From contig JABACO010000003.1 in NCBI GenBank assembly GCA_013339895.1, positions 11,391,349 through 11,455,348 on the forward strand: DNA of 64,000 bases, written 5' to 3'. How positions within the stretch are numbered: position 1 is the first letter of the stretch; each line of letters begins with the position of its first letter. Under the pieces are notes generated by a model that worked only from the letters and a program-made list of their open reading frames with translations, was not told the DNA's origin and ran no database searches. The stretch is from Ephydatia muelleri. Taxonomy: Eukaryota; Porifera; Demospongiae; Spongillida; Spongillidae. The position numbers were made by a program, and so were the translations under genes. Below are positions 47,301-62,300 of this stretch, in pieces.

Positions 47301-50300
47301 ATTAACGCAATGAAAAGGCGTTCCTCATTTTCAAACTCGTGGTCATCAATTAAGACCAGATCGATGCACTGCAAATTGTTTCCAATTGCCGATTGTCCAG
47401 ATGTGAAGACGACTGTGAAATTGCCACCAATGTAGTCTTTCCCGTCAATGGCTTTAGCAGAAAAGTAATGATGAAGCATAGCCGTCATCACAATGCAAAG
47501 AATCTTCTCTTACCCGTAATGGAGTGGGTGACCATGACAACTGCTACATTTTTCCCCAGAATGCCACTGGTGATCACAGCGCACACTGTTACGGTGGAAT
47601 TGCTCTCAATGACGCTCAATGACGAGTACTGCATTTCTATTACAACATCTGGATGGAGAGAATACGGTGATTGATTTCCAGCATACTCTATACGTAAAGT
47701 GCATAACAAGATACAAGGTGGAAAGCACGTGGTTTGGCAATTGATGTCCCCACTTACAATCGGTAGGTTGCTCAGTTATGTTCACGGTGATCAATGAAAA
47801 GTTCTCCTGAACAGTGACAAGAGCATTCGTAGACACTAATTCCAGTGTCAACTGTTCCGAGTCTTCAACAATGTTGTCGTCAAGAATCAAGATGTTGACA
47901 CACCATCTCGTGCTTTCCGGATTGGTCCACGACGAAAATGTAATTGCATCACTTGGAATGGAGTAGTCCTCCATATCTGCAACATGATTGATACACTTCA
48001 TAACATGGTACTAGAACCAATGTATTTTTGTTGCCCTAAAGTAGTCTTGCACGATTCCTGAGCTCATAGCTGACTGCACATATAGGTATTAGTTAACCAA
48101 ACCTGATGACAAATTGTTGGACTGGATATAGCAATAACTTTTGCCACAGCTTCTGCTATCTCATAACATGTCTATTTGAATGAATCACAAGTAGCATTTA
48201 CTGAAGATTGCAATACGTAAACTGCCTTTTGTTTAATAAACCTCCGCCCGTGCAACTCGACATGCAAACTGGCGATACTTAGTCGTATGATTGGATTCAC
48301 ATGCAAGCAGAACAAACCTTTAGCTGTACTGTTGACAACCACGAGTATTGCTGAAAGGTTACTTTTCCATATTCCAGTCAAGCTTCTCACAAATCCACAA
48401 ATGTTGATGGAATTGTTAATCGCCTCTGTCACTTGAACAAAACGCTCATCAAATCCAACCAAGATTCCTGAGGTGTGTGGGATATAAATACAATGAATGA
48501 CCAACGCAAATGATTCTTTCATATTGTACACATTCATTACGAGATTTTAATGGTCATAGGCTTGCTCCAAATAGGACAATTGGCATGTATATGATGGGAA
48601 ACGAAACAAAAAAGTGCATTATTGAAATGAATTTGTCCACATCAATAACAAAATCAGAAGAACCGATTTGGGTGCATTTTAACATAACTGAGGTAAATAT
48701 CTGCACACACAATTCACTATAGGAAGTAGCACTTGATGAGTTAACTTTTATCGCGACAATACGTAGGCAATGATGTTGCACATGTATAACGATTACCAAC
48801 TCTGAGCACATACCGTGATCACCATCCAAAATCTTTACTGTGGTCTGATTGTTTCCTGGTCTGACAAATACATCACTACTGTCATTAGAGGCCACCAATA
48901 GTCCGAAGGTAACATATAGGTCATTCTCGAGAAAGTAATCATCCAGTATGGTCACATTCACACAAGGAGTGCTGCTGATGTTGTTCGATTCATCGTACAC
49001 GAAGGTGAGGGTCTGGGATTGCAGGATGTAGTCACGTCCCGAAATTGCTGGTGGGGTACAAACATATTTCCATAGCAGCCGCTACCTAATTGAAATCATC
49101 AATACTGTACCTGTGTCTCCTACAGTGCTGTTGAGAACAGTCAGCATCACTGTCAAGTCACGTGCCAGTGCTCCCTGATACAGGACCGCACAGATTGTAA
49201 CAAATGGTGTCTCTCCTTCTACTGCTCGGTAAAATGATTCCATCATTCCAATCTGAATAACTGATAGAGAACGTAATAACTCATCACCCTTGATAACTAT
49301 TTTATACTTACTGTCGGTAGTTGGGATTTCATTGATCAGTACAAGAAGTTCTTTCTTTGCGGGTGATATTCTCTCAACTGAAGCAAATTCCGGAGTTGAG
49401 ATTAACGCAATGAAAAGGCGTTCCTCATTTTCAAACTCGTGGTCATCAATTAAGACCAGATCGATGCACTGCAAATTGTTTCCAATTGCCGATTGTCCAG
49501 ATGTGAAGACGACTGTGAAATTGCCACCAATGTAGTCTTTCCCGTCAATGGCTTTAGCAGAAAAGTAATGATGAAGCATAGCCGTCATCACAATGCAAAG
49601 AATCTTCTCTTACCCGTAATGGAGTGGGTGACCATGACAACTGCTACATTTTTCCCCAGAATGCCACTGGTGATCACAGCGCACACTGTTACGGTGGAAT
49701 TGCTCTCAATGACGCTCAATGACGAGTACTGCATTTCTATTACAACATCTGGATGGAGAGAATACGGTGATTGATTTCCAGCATACTCTATACGTAAAGT
49801 GCATAACAAGATACAAGGTGGAAAGCACGTGGTTTGGCAATTGATGTCCCCACTTACAATCGGTAGGTTGCTCAGTTATGTTCACGGTGATCAATGAAAA
49901 GTTCTCCTGAACAGTGACAAGAGCATTCGTAGACACTAATTCCAGTGTCAACTGTTCCGAGTCTTCAATAATGTTGTCGTCAAGAATCAAGATGTTGACA
50001 CACCATCTCGTGCTTCCCGGATTGGTCCACGACGAAAATGTAATTGCATCACTTGGAATGGAGTAGTCCTCCATATCTGCAACATGATTGATACACTTCA
50101 TAACATGGTACTATAACCAATGTATTTTTGTTGCCCTAAAGTAGTCTTGTACGATTCCTGAGCTCATAGCTGACTGCACATATAGGTATTAGTTAACCAA
50201 ACCTGATGACAAATTGTTGGACTGGATATAGCAATAATTTTTGCCACAGCTTCTGCTATCTCATAACATGTCTATTTGAATGAATCACAAGTAGCATTTA

Positions 50301-53300
50301 CTGAAGATTGCAATACGTAAACTGCTTTTTGTTGAATAAACCTCCGCCCGTGCAACTCGACATGCAAACTGGCGATACTTAGTCGTATGATTGGATTCCC
50401 ATGCAAGCAGAACAAACCTTTAGCTGTGCTGTTGACAACCACGAGTATTGCTGAAAGGTTACTTTTCCATATTCCAGTCAAGCTGTTCACAAATCCACAA
50501 ATGTTGATGGAATTGTTAATCGCCTCTGTCACTTGAACAAAACGCTCATCAAATCCAACCAAGATTCCTGAGGTGTGTGGGATATAAATACAATGAATGA
50601 CCAACGCAAATGATTCTTTCATACTGTACACATTCATTATGAGATTGTAAATGTTCATAGGCTTGCTCCAAATAGGACAGTTGGCATGTATATGATGGGA
50701 AACCAAACAAAAAAGTGTATTATTGAAATGAATTTGTCCACATCAATAACAAAATCAGAAGAACCGATTCGGGTGCATTTTAACATAACTGAGGTAAATA
50801 TCTGGACACACAATTCACTATAGGAAGTAGCACTTGATGAGTTAACTTTTATCGCGACAATACGTAGGCAATGATGTTGCACATGTATAACGATTACCAA
50901 CTCTGAGCACATACCGTGATCACCATCCAAAATCTTTACTGTGGTCTGATTGTTTCCTGGTCTGACAAATACATCACTACTGTCATTAGAGGCCACCAAT
51001 AGTCCGAAGGTAACATATAGGTCATTCTCGGGAAAGTAATCGTCCAGTATGGTCACATTCACACAAGGAGTGCTGCTGATGTTGTTCGATTCATCGTACA
51101 CGAAGGTGAGGGTCTGGGATTGCAGGATGTAGTCACGTTCTGAAATTGCTGGTGGGGTACAAACATATTTCCATAGCAGCCGCTACCTAATTGAAATCAT
51201 CAATACTGTACCTGTGTCTCCTACAGTGCTGTTGAGAACAGTCAGCATCACTGTCAAGTCACGTGCCAGTGCTCCCTGATACAGGACCGCACAGATTGTA
51301 ACAAATGGTGTCTCTCCTTCTACTGCTCGGTAAAATGATTCCATCATTCCAATCTGAATAACTGATAGAGAACGTAATAACTCATCACCCTTGATAACTA
51401 TTTTATACTTACTGTCGGTAGTTGGGATTTCATTGATCAGTACAAGAAGTTCTTTCTTTGCGGGTGATATTCTCACAACTGAAGCAAATTCCAGAGTTGA
51501 GTTTAACGCGATGAAAAGGCGTTCCTCATTTTCAAACTCGTGGTCATCAATTAAGACCAGATCGATGCACTGCAAATTGTTTCCAATTGCCGATTGTCCA
51601 GATGTGAAGACAACTGTGAAATTGCCACCAATGTAGTCTTTCCCGTCAATGGCTTTAGCAGAAAAGTAATGATGAAGCATAGCCGTCATCACAATGCAAA
51701 GAATCTTCTCTTACCCGTAATGGAGTGGGTGACCATGACAACTGTTACATTTTTCCCCAGAATGCCACTGGTGATCACAGCGCACACTGTTACGGTGGAA
51801 TTGCTCTCAATGACGCTCAATGATGAGTACTGCATTTCTATTACAACATCTGGATGGAGAGAATACGGTGATTGAATGCCAGCATACTCTATACGTAAAG
51901 TGCATAACAAGATACAAGGTGGAAAGCACGTGGTTTGGCAATTGATGTCCCCACTTACAATCGGTAGGTTGCTCAGTTATGTTCACGGTGATCAATGAAA
52001 AGTTCTCCTGAACAGTGACAAGAGGATTCGTAGACACTAATTCCAGTGTCAACTGTTCCGAGTCTTCAACAATGTTGTCGTCAAGAATCAAGATGTTGAC
52101 ACACCATCTCGTGCTTTCTGGACTGGTCCATGACGAAAATGTAATTGCATCACTTGGAATGGAGTAGTCCTCCATATCTGCAACATGATTGATACACTTC
52201 ATAACATGGTACTAGAACCAATGTATTTGTAATAACTCTTAACAACAACATGAATACCATACATACAATTTCTGTTTATATACAAGTTCAGTGATATAGA
52301 TATGTCCAATCATATTAGAGCTTGTCGGCATGTAATGATCCCGAAGACGTCCGGAATACCGATCATTCTCTGGTAGCGGCTATGCAGTCCCGCCAAGTGC
52401 GTATTAACTGTAGTGCAGGTCCCCTGACTGACTTCATTAATATTACATTCGTCCCACCCTCTCTTGAAGCTTGACCCCAAGCTTCAGTTGTACCTCAACA
52501 CTGGGTGCCTAATACGTTGCGGGTAGCGTCTCTGTACTGCAGCCGGCTGTTCTTGCTGTGGTGGAAGTATCAAATGTTCAATTTGAGGTGCCTCCCAGTC
52601 AGCAACACCATGTTCTTCATACTTGTCACCCTGTGCCTCGACTTCTTCTCGTACAATTCGTGCCTGGAGTCTATTTACATGCACCACACGAGTCCTTGCT
52701 GTTGTTGTGTGTTCGATATCAACATTAACCGGGGAGAGTACCCTCCTCACTGTCCATCCTCCTTCCCACTTTGCCTCCAGTTTGCCAGCTGTTGGTACAT
52801 GCAGCCAGACAGCATCCCCAACATTGAATGTTCTGCATTTTGTTGAGCTGTCGTAGGACTTCTTCTGCCGCTGTGCTTCCTGTGCGATGTGGCACTCCAC
52901 CAGATCTCTTAACTCAGCCAATCTGACTTGCAGGGTATGTTCATAGCTATGTGGATCATGACCTTTCATTTCATCTCCCCCCAGCGATGGCGTGATAGGC
53001 AGCACAGGCTCTCTTCCCATTAGTAGTACAAATGGGCTCAGGTGAGTGGAAGTGTGGCGAGCTGTACGGTAAGCATATAGAAGGAGTGGAAGCTGACTTT
53101 CCCAATCAGACTGTTGCTGAACATAGGCTCTTAACAGCTGCAACAAGGTTCTGTTAAACCGTTCCACCATACCATCTCCTTGTGGATGGTATGAAGTTGT
53201 TCGTGACTTGACTATACCGAATGCTGAGCAGGTTTTCTTCAATATTGTGCTCTCAAAGTTCCTTCCTTGATCGGAGTGAAGGATTTCAGGAATACCGAAG

Positions 53301-56300
53301 TGTGAAAACACCTCGATCAGTACTCTTACTATCCTTTCTGCTGTTTGATCAGGCATTGGTATTGCTTCAGCCCACTTGGTGAAGTAATCTTGAAGGACTA
53401 GTAGATATCGATTCCCATGACTGGACATTGGAACTTCCAGAACATCAACAGCCAACATTTGCCAAGCTCGACCTATTGGGACGTTAGTCATAGGTACTGC
53501 TACTGGCATTGGAAGCTTTGATTGTTGACATACTTCACAACTCCTACAGTACAACTCTGTTGCCTTTGCCATTTCAACCCAGTAGGCCACCCGCTTCAGT
53601 CTGTCTAGGGTCTTTCCAGTGCCCTGATGACCTGCACTTATGATGTCATGACAGCTGCGAAGAATCTCTAGCTGCAGGGAAGTTGGCATCACAGGAACAG
53701 TGATAACCTCTTCCAATGGACCCGGAACAAACCTGCGACAAAGAACACCCTCAATCATGTGTAACTGCTTCAACAGGTGCAGGTAGCGTTTTAATGGAAA
53801 TTGTTTCCAGTTTGGCTTGGAGGTACCATTCCGTGATGTAAGGTGTTTGGTTACTTGTTGAAGTACCGCGTCCTTTTGTTGTTCCTTTCGGATCCTGTCT
53901 GTGGTAAGTTCTGGGGTTATCAGTGTAGCAGAGCATGTATCACCGGCTTCTACTTCTACTGCAGGTACACGGGACAGAGCATCTGCATTGCCGTTTGCTG
54001 ATCCTCGCCTATATTTGATCTCAAAATCAAATTCTTGAAGAGCCAGAGCCCATCTGCACAACCTGCCTTCCATCTTCTGTGCAGAGAGCCATTGTAGTGG
54101 CTGATGGTCCGTGTGTAAACTGAATGGGCGACCCAGTAAATAATGTCTAAACTGTTTGACCGCAAAAACAGCAGCCAAGCACTCCCGTTCTATAACACTG
54201 TATTGCCTTTCAGATGGAGTTAGACTGCGACTGGCATAAGCAATCGGGTGGCCTTCCTGCTCCAACACTGCTCCTATCCCCACTGCACTGGCATCTGTCA
54301 GCAGCGTGAATTCCTTCTTGAAGGACGGATAGCTTATGACAGGGGCTTGCGTTAATGCAACTTTCAACATCTGAAATGCGTGCTGACAGTTCTCATCTCA
54401 ACTGAATTCTACTGCTTTCTGAGTGAGACTGTGAAGGGGAGCTGCGACATCTGCAAAGTTGTTCACATATCGTCGATAGTATGATGCTAGACCTAGGAAC
54501 TGCCGCACCTCTGTGGCATTTGTTGGTGTTGGCCACTTCTGCACGACAGTGATCTTCTCAGAATCAGGAGTCATACCCTCTTTAGAGAACACATGTCCCA
54601 AGTATTGCACCTTGTCAAGTCCAAGCTTACACTTCGTACCCCGCAACGTCAATCCTGCCTTTGCCAAGCGATCAAGCACTTGTCTTAGATGAGATTGGTG
54701 GAGCTCCATGGAACTGGAGTGAACTAGCACATCGTCAATGTAGCTGGTGGCAAAGGAAAGGCCATGAAGCACTTTATCCATTAGACGCTGAAAAGAACTG
54801 GGTCCACCGGTGACACCGAAGGGCATCCTGCAAAACTCATATAGTCCCATCCCTGGGCCTGGACAAAAGGCTGTCTTCATACGATCTTCTTCTTTCACTG
54901 GGAGCTGCCAGTAGCCTGATTGCATATCCAGCTTGGAGAATACAGTAGCTCCAGCCAGTCTATCTTGTACTTCATCCGGAAGTGGAAGGGGGTATGCATC
55001 CTTCATCGTCCTCTTGTTGAGCTCCCTGTAATCAATGCAGAACCGAAGTTCTCCATTCTTCTTGGGGACATATACCGCCGGTGCTAACCATGGGCTGCTG
55101 CTCACTCTTATAATGTTCCTATCCAGCATCTCCTGAAGTTGATGTTCAATTTCTTCTCTGTACTGAGCTGGTATATGGCGTGGAGGAACGCGGACTGGAG
55201 GGTTATTAGCTGTGGGGATGGCATGATGGGCTACCTCTGTGAAACCAGGAACCGTTGAAAACAGCTGCCTGTACTCCTCGACCCCATTTTGCAGCTCCAC
55301 TGGGCACACTGGGATGTCGTGAGACTGTTCTTCACCAAATCTGGGTACAGCACATTCCTCGGTCGCATCCTTTTCCTCTGAATCACTCTGCTTGGTAGAG
55401 ACAGCATAGCAACTGTTGACCTCGTCCTGCCTGCCAACTGTATGGACAACCACTGTTCCGATTCGCACATATGATAGGCTGCGATCAAAGACCACTGTGA
55501 CGGAATGTTTGGAAAGAAAGTCCACTCCCAGAATGACAGGCATTAGTAACTGTTCAGCAACCAAGAGTTCCTGTTCCGCTTTAAAAGCTCCCAAGTGTAC
55601 TGTGAGTCTGACCATTCCAACTATCCTCATCCCGTGCTCATCCGCTGTCCGAAGAGCCTGCTGTCTTCTCAAGATTACACACCCCGAAGGGAGATACGCC
55701 TTGTCTACTAAAGAAACGGAGGAGCCTGAATCTACCATTATTTTTACATCGCTATCGTCCAGTTTCCCTTTAATGACGGGTACACGCTCACTAGAAACGG
55801 CAGTAATAAATTCTTGGGCCTCTAGATACGATCGGGACGGCCTGTAGCCCTTGATGTAGTCGTCCCCAGTCCATTTCCCTGGTGCTGACAATTTCTTGCT
55901 ACATGTCCAGGTTGGTTGCAGTTGTAGCACACTGTCTGGCGTCTTGGCTGCCTGCAGTTCCGTGATAGGTGTCCAGTACGGTTACAATTGTAGCATCTGA
56001 CAGGAGCAGTAGCAGGGGCAGGTGACTGAACGGCAGCATATGTGTGGTCTTGAAGTTTCCCCATCAAGGCAGACATTTGCTCTGTCAGGTACTTGACAAG
56101 GCTCGCACTTCAGGACACGACGTTGTAATTGCGGCAACCGACGAGGTGGGCTTCTCCACTGCGATGGTTAGAAGAAGTTTAGCTCTGTTAACCGCGGCAT
56201 CGATGGTAATGATGTCCGGGTTCGCTCGCAACATGCGACTGCATTCGTCTGGCACCCCCGCTACGAATTGCGGGAACAGTATTTTACTCTTGCTATCGTC

Positions 56301-59300
56301 GTCCAGTTCCGGCATAGCAGCATCCAAGAGTCGCTTCAGGTGATGTGCGTACATGTGGACCGTCTCTCCGGGGCGTAGTTTCCGAGATTGAAATTCGGCG
56401 AAAGCTGAGAACTCTGTCGGCTTTAACGCATTCTTTAGGGCTTGCTTCGTAGCGCAGTAATCTCCTCTTGTTTTCCCCGGAATCGCCAACCACGCGACGA
56501 GAGCTTCTCCTTCCAGCAGCGTAGGCATCTTCAACGCCATCGTATCCTCCTGCCACGCGTTCGCGGCCGCACAAATCTCGAAGCGTTCCAACAAAATCGG
56601 CGAAGTTTCCTTGGGAAAAACAGCTCGGCAAGCTTATGTGTCGTTGAGGCTCCATTCTCTGCTACCAGTGTAATAACTCTTAACTCAAAACAACAACACG
56701 AATACCATACATACAATTTCTGTCTATATACAAGTTCAGTGATATAGATATGTCCAATCATATTAGAGCTTGTCGGCATGTAATGATCCCGAAGACGTCC
56801 GGAATACCGATCATTCTCTGGTAGCGGCTATGCAGTCCCGCCAAGTGCGTACTAACTGTAGTGGAGGTCCCCCGATCGACTTCATTAATATTACATATTT
56901 TTGTAGCCCTAAAGTAGTCTTGCACGATTCCTGAGCTCATAGCTGACTGCACATATAGGTATTAGTTAACCAAACCTGATGACAAATTGTTGGACTGGAT
57001 ATAGCAATATTTTTTGCCACAGCTTCTGTTATCTCAAAACATGTCTATTTGAATGAATCACAAGTAGCATTTACTGAAGATTGCAATATGTAAACTGCTT
57101 TTTGTTGAATAAACCTCCGCCCGTGTGCAACTCGACATGCAAACTGGCGATACTTAGTCGTATGATTGGATTCACATGCAAGTAGAACAAACCTTTAGCT
57201 GTGCTGTTGACAACCACGAGTATTGCTGAAAGGTTACTTTTCCATATTCCAGTCAAGCTTCTCACAAATCCACAAATGTTGATGGAATTGTTAATTGCCT
57301 CTGTCACTTGAACAAAACGCTCATCAAATCCAACCAAGATTCCTGAGGTGTGTGGGATATAAATACAATGAATGACCAACGCAAATGATTCTTTCATATT
57401 GTACACTTTCATTACGAGATTGTAATGGACATAGACTTGCTCCAAATAGGACAATTGGCATGTATATGATGGGAAACCAAACAGAAAAGTGCATTATTGA
57501 AATGAATTTGTCCACATCAATAACAAAATCAGAAGACCCGATTCGGGTGCATTTTAACATAACTGAGGTAAATATCTCACACAATTCACTATAGGAAGTA
57601 GCACTTGATCAGTTAACTTTTATCGCGGCAATACGTAGGCAATGATGTTGCACATGCATAACGAATACCAACTCTTCGTTTGAGCACATACCGTGATCAC
57701 CATCCAAAATTTTTATTGTGGTCTGATTCTTTCCTGGTCCGACAAATACATCACTACTGTCATTAGAGGCCACCAATAGTCCGAAAGTAACATATAAGTC
57801 ATTCTCGGGAAAGTAATCATCCAGTATGGTCACATTCACACAAGGAGTGCTGCTGATGTTGTTCGATTCATCGTACACGAAGGTGAGGGTCTGGGATTGC
57901 AGGATGTAGTCACGTCCCGAAATTGCTGGTGGGGTACAAACATATTTCCATAGCAGCCGCTACCTAATTGAAATCATCAATACTGTACCTGTGTCTCCTA
58001 CAGTGCTGTTGAGAACCGTCAGCATCACTGTCAAGTCACGTGCCAGTGCTCCCTGATACAGGACCGCACAGATTGTAACAAATGGTGTCTCTCCTTCTAC
58101 TGCTCGGTAAAATGATTCCATCATTCCAATCTGAATAACTGATAGAGAACGTAATAACTCATCACGCTTCATAACTATTTTATACTTACTGTCGGTAGTT
58201 GGGATTTCATTGATCAGTACAAGAAGTTCTTTCTTTGCGGGTGATATTCTCACAACTGAAGCAAATTCCGGAGTTGAGTTTAACGCAATGAAAAGGCGTT
58301 CCTCATTTTCAAACTCGTGGTCATCAATTAAGACCAGATCCATGCACTGCAAATTGTTTCCAATTGCTGATTGTCCAGATGTGAAGACGAGTGTGAAATT
58401 GCCACCTACGTAGTCTTTCCCGTCAATGGCTTTAGCAGAAAAGTAATGATGAAGCATAGCCGTCATCACAATGCAAAGAATCTTCTCTTACCCGTAATGG
58501 AGTGGGTGACCATGACAACTGTTACATTTTTCCCCAGAATGCCACTGGTGATCACAGCGCACACTGTTACGGTGGAATTGCTCTCAATGACGCTCAATGA
58601 CAAGTACTGCATTTCTATTACAACATCTGGATGGAGAGAATAGGGTGATTGATTTCCAGCATGCTCTATACGTAAAGTGCATAACAAGATACAAGGTGGA
58701 AAGCACGTGGTTTGGCAATTTATGTCCCCACTTACAATCGGTAGGTTGCTCAGTTATGTTCACGGTGATCAATGAAAAGTTCTCCTGAACAGTGACAAGA
58801 GGATTCATAGACACTAATTCCAGTGTCAACTGTTCCGAGTCTTCAAGAATGTTGTCGTCAAGAACCAAGATGTTGACACACCATCTCGTGCTTTCCGGAT
58901 TGGTCCACGACGAAAATGTAATTGCATCACTTGGAATGAAGTAGTCCTCCATATCTGCAACATGATTGATACACTTCATAACATGGTACTAGAACCAATG
59001 TATTTTTGTAGCCCTAAAGTAGTCTTGCACGATTCCTGAGCTCATAGCTGACTGCACATATAGGTATTAGTTAACCAAACCGGATGACAAATTGTTGGAC
59101 TGGATATAGCAATATTTTTGCCACAGCTTCTGTTATCTCATAACATGTCTATTTGAATGAATCACACGTAGCATTTACTGAAGATTGCAATATGAAACTT
59201 CTTTTTGTTGAATAAACCTCCGCCCGTGCAACTTGACATGCAAACTGGCGATACTTAGTTGTATGATTGGATTCACAGCAAGCAGAACAAACCTTTAGCT

Positions 59301-62300
59301 GTGCTGTTGACAATCACGAGTATTGCTGAAAGGTTACTTTTCCATATTCCAGTCAAGCTGTTCACAAATCCACAAATGTTGATGGAATTGTTAATTGCCT
59401 CTGTCACTTGAACAAAACGCTCATCAAATCCAACCAAGATTCCTGAGGTGTGTGGGATATAAATACAATGAATGACCAACGCAAATGATTCTTTCATATT
59501 GTACACATTCATTACGAGATTGTAATGGTCATAGGCTTGCTCCAAATAGGACAATTGGCATGTATATGATGGGAAACCAAACAAAAAAGTGCTTTATTGA
59601 AATAAATTTGTCCACATCAATAACAAATTCAGAAGAACCGATTCGGGTGCATTTTAACATAAATGAGGTAAATATATTCTCACACAATTCACTATAGGAA
59701 GTAGCACTTGATCAGTTAACTTTTATCGCGGCAATACGTAGGCAATGATGTTGCACATGCATAACGAATACCAACTCTTCGTTTGAGCACATACCGTGAT
59801 CACCATCCAAAATCTTTATTGTGGTCTGATTGTTTCCTGGTCTGACAAATACATCACTACTGTCATTAGAGGCCACCAATAGTCCGAGGGTAACATATAG
59901 GTCATTCTCGGGAAAGTAATCGTCCAGTATGGTCACATTCACACAAGGAGTGCTGCTGATGTTGTTCGATTCATCGTACACGAAGGTAAGGGTCTGGGAT
60001 TGCAGGATGTAGTCACGTCCCGAAATTGCTGGTGGGGTACAAACATATTTCCATAGCAGCTGCTACCTAATTGAAATTATCAATACTGTACCTGTGTCTC
60101 CTACAGTGCTGTTGAGAACAGTCAGCATCACTGTCAAGTCACGTGCCAGTGCTCCCTGATACAGGACTGCACAGATTGTAACAAATGGTGTCTCTCCTTC
60201 TACTGCTCGGTAAAATGATTCCATCATTCCAATCTGAATAACTGATAGAGAACGTAATAACTCATCACCCTTCATAACTGTTTAACACTTACTGTCAGTA
60301 GTTGGGATTTCATTGATCAGTACAAGAAGTTCTTTCTTTGCGGGTGATATTCTCACAACTGAAGCAAATTCCGGAGTTGAGTTTAACGCAATGAAAAGGC
60401 GTTCCTCATTTTCAAACTCGTGGTCATCAATTAAGACCAGATCCATGCACTGCAAATTGTTTCCAATTGCTGATTGTCCAGATGTGAAGACGAGTGTGAA
60501 ATTGCCACCTACGTAGTCTTTCCCGTCAATGGCTTTAGCAGAAAAGTAATGATGAAGCATAGCCGTCATCACAATGCAAAGAATCTTCCCTTACCCGTAA
60601 TGGAGTTGGTGACCATGACAACTGTTACATTTTTCCCCAGAATGCCACTGGTGATCACAGCGCACACTTTTACGGTGGAATTGCTCTCAATGACGCTCAA
60701 TGACGAGTACTGCATTTCTATTACAACATCTGGATGGAGAGAATACGGTGATTGATTTCCAGCATGCTCTATACGTAAAGTGCATAACAAGATACAAGGT
60801 GGAAAGCACGTGGTTTGGCAATTGATGTCCCCACTTACAATCGGTAGGTTGCTCAGTTATGTTCACTGTGATCAATGAAAAGTTCTCCTGAACAGTGACA
60901 AGAGGATTCGTAGGCACTAATTCCAGTGTCAACTGTTCCGAGTCTTCAACAATGTTGTCGTCAAGAATCAAGATGTTGACACACCATCTCGTGCTTTCCG
61001 GATTGGTCCACGACGAAAATGTAATTGCATCACTTGGAATGATGTAGTCCTCCATATCTAAAACATGATTGATACTCTTAATAACATGGTACTAGAACCA
61101 ATGCATGTTTGTAGCCCTAAAGTAGTATTGCACTATTCCTGAGCTCATTGCTGGCTGCACATATAGGTATTAGTTAACCAAACCTGACAAATTGTGGACT
61201 GGATATACAGTAGCAATGACTTCTATTTGAGCGAATCACAAGTAGCATTTACTGAAGATTGCAATATGTAAACTGCTTTTTGTTGAATAAACCTCTGCTC
61301 ATGCAACTTCAACATGCAAACTGGCGATGTTTAATTGTATCATGGGATTCATATGCAAGCTAAACAAACCTTTAGCTGTGCTGTTGACAACCATGACTAT
61401 TGCTGAAAGGTTACTTTTCCATATTCCAGTCAAGCTTCTCACAAATCCACAAATGTTGATGGAATTGTTAATCGCCTCTGTCACTTGAACAAAACGCTCA
61501 TCAAATCCAACCAAGATTCCTGAGGTGTGTGGGATAATTGAACCGTGTAAACAAATTGTTTATATTTACACATTCTTAAAGGCTTTGCAATGTTAATAGA
61601 ACACTAGGCGTGCATATGATTGAAAACCAAACGAGTAAAAAGTGCTATCTCTATACAAATTTGCACACATGAAGGCAAAAACACCAAAATCTGGAGATGC
61701 ATTCGTGCATTGCAACAGAATCTGAGGGAAGTGTCTGCGCACACAATTCACTTATAGGAAGTAGCTCGTGATCAGTGAACTTTTATTGTGAGATGCGTAG
61801 GCAATGATGTTGCACATGTATACTAGTATAACGACTCACACCTCTTTGTGCACATACCGTGATCATCATCCAAAATCTTTATTGTGGTCTGATTGTTTCC
61901 TGGTCCGACAAATACATCACTGCTGTCATTAGAAGCCACCGATAGTTCGATCGTAACATATAGGTCATTCTTGGGAAAATAATCGTCCAGTATGGTCACA
62001 TTCACACAAGGAGTGCTGCTGATGTTGTTCGATTCATCGTACACGAAGGTAAGGGTTTGGGATTGCAGGATGTATTCACGTCCTGAAATTGCTGGTGGGG
62101 TACAAACATATTTCCATAGCAGCCGCTACCTAATTGAAATCATCAATATTGTACCTGTGTCTCCTACAGTGCTGTTGAGAACAGTCAGCATCACTGTCAA
62201 GTCACGTGCCAGTGCTCCCTGATACAGGACCGCACAGATTGTAACAAATGGTGTCTCTCCTTCTACTGCTTGGTAAAATGATTCCATCATTCCAATCTGA

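Larger units (their letters stand above)
52228..56895 (-). mobile_element. Gypsy-2: Ty3/Gypsy LTR element in the A-B intron of unit 4
   Basis: LTRs of about 220 bp (52228-52447) and 227 bp (56669-56895) have TGTAAT...ATTACA ends, and TATT is duplicated outside (52224-52227, 56896-56899). Comparison with the other units confirms the empty site. Order on the minus strand is LTR, gag with zinc knuckles, protease, RT, RNase H, integrase, LTR, the usual Gypsy order. The sequence after the 5' LTR, TGGTAGCAGAGA, matches the 3' end of initiator tRNA-Met as primer site. The LTRs differ by about seven substitutions and one 7-base indel, so it is older than Gypsy-1. Coding is spread over about four frames, so it looks broken in a few places, though some frame changes may be normal for the family. 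Confidence 0.88.
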
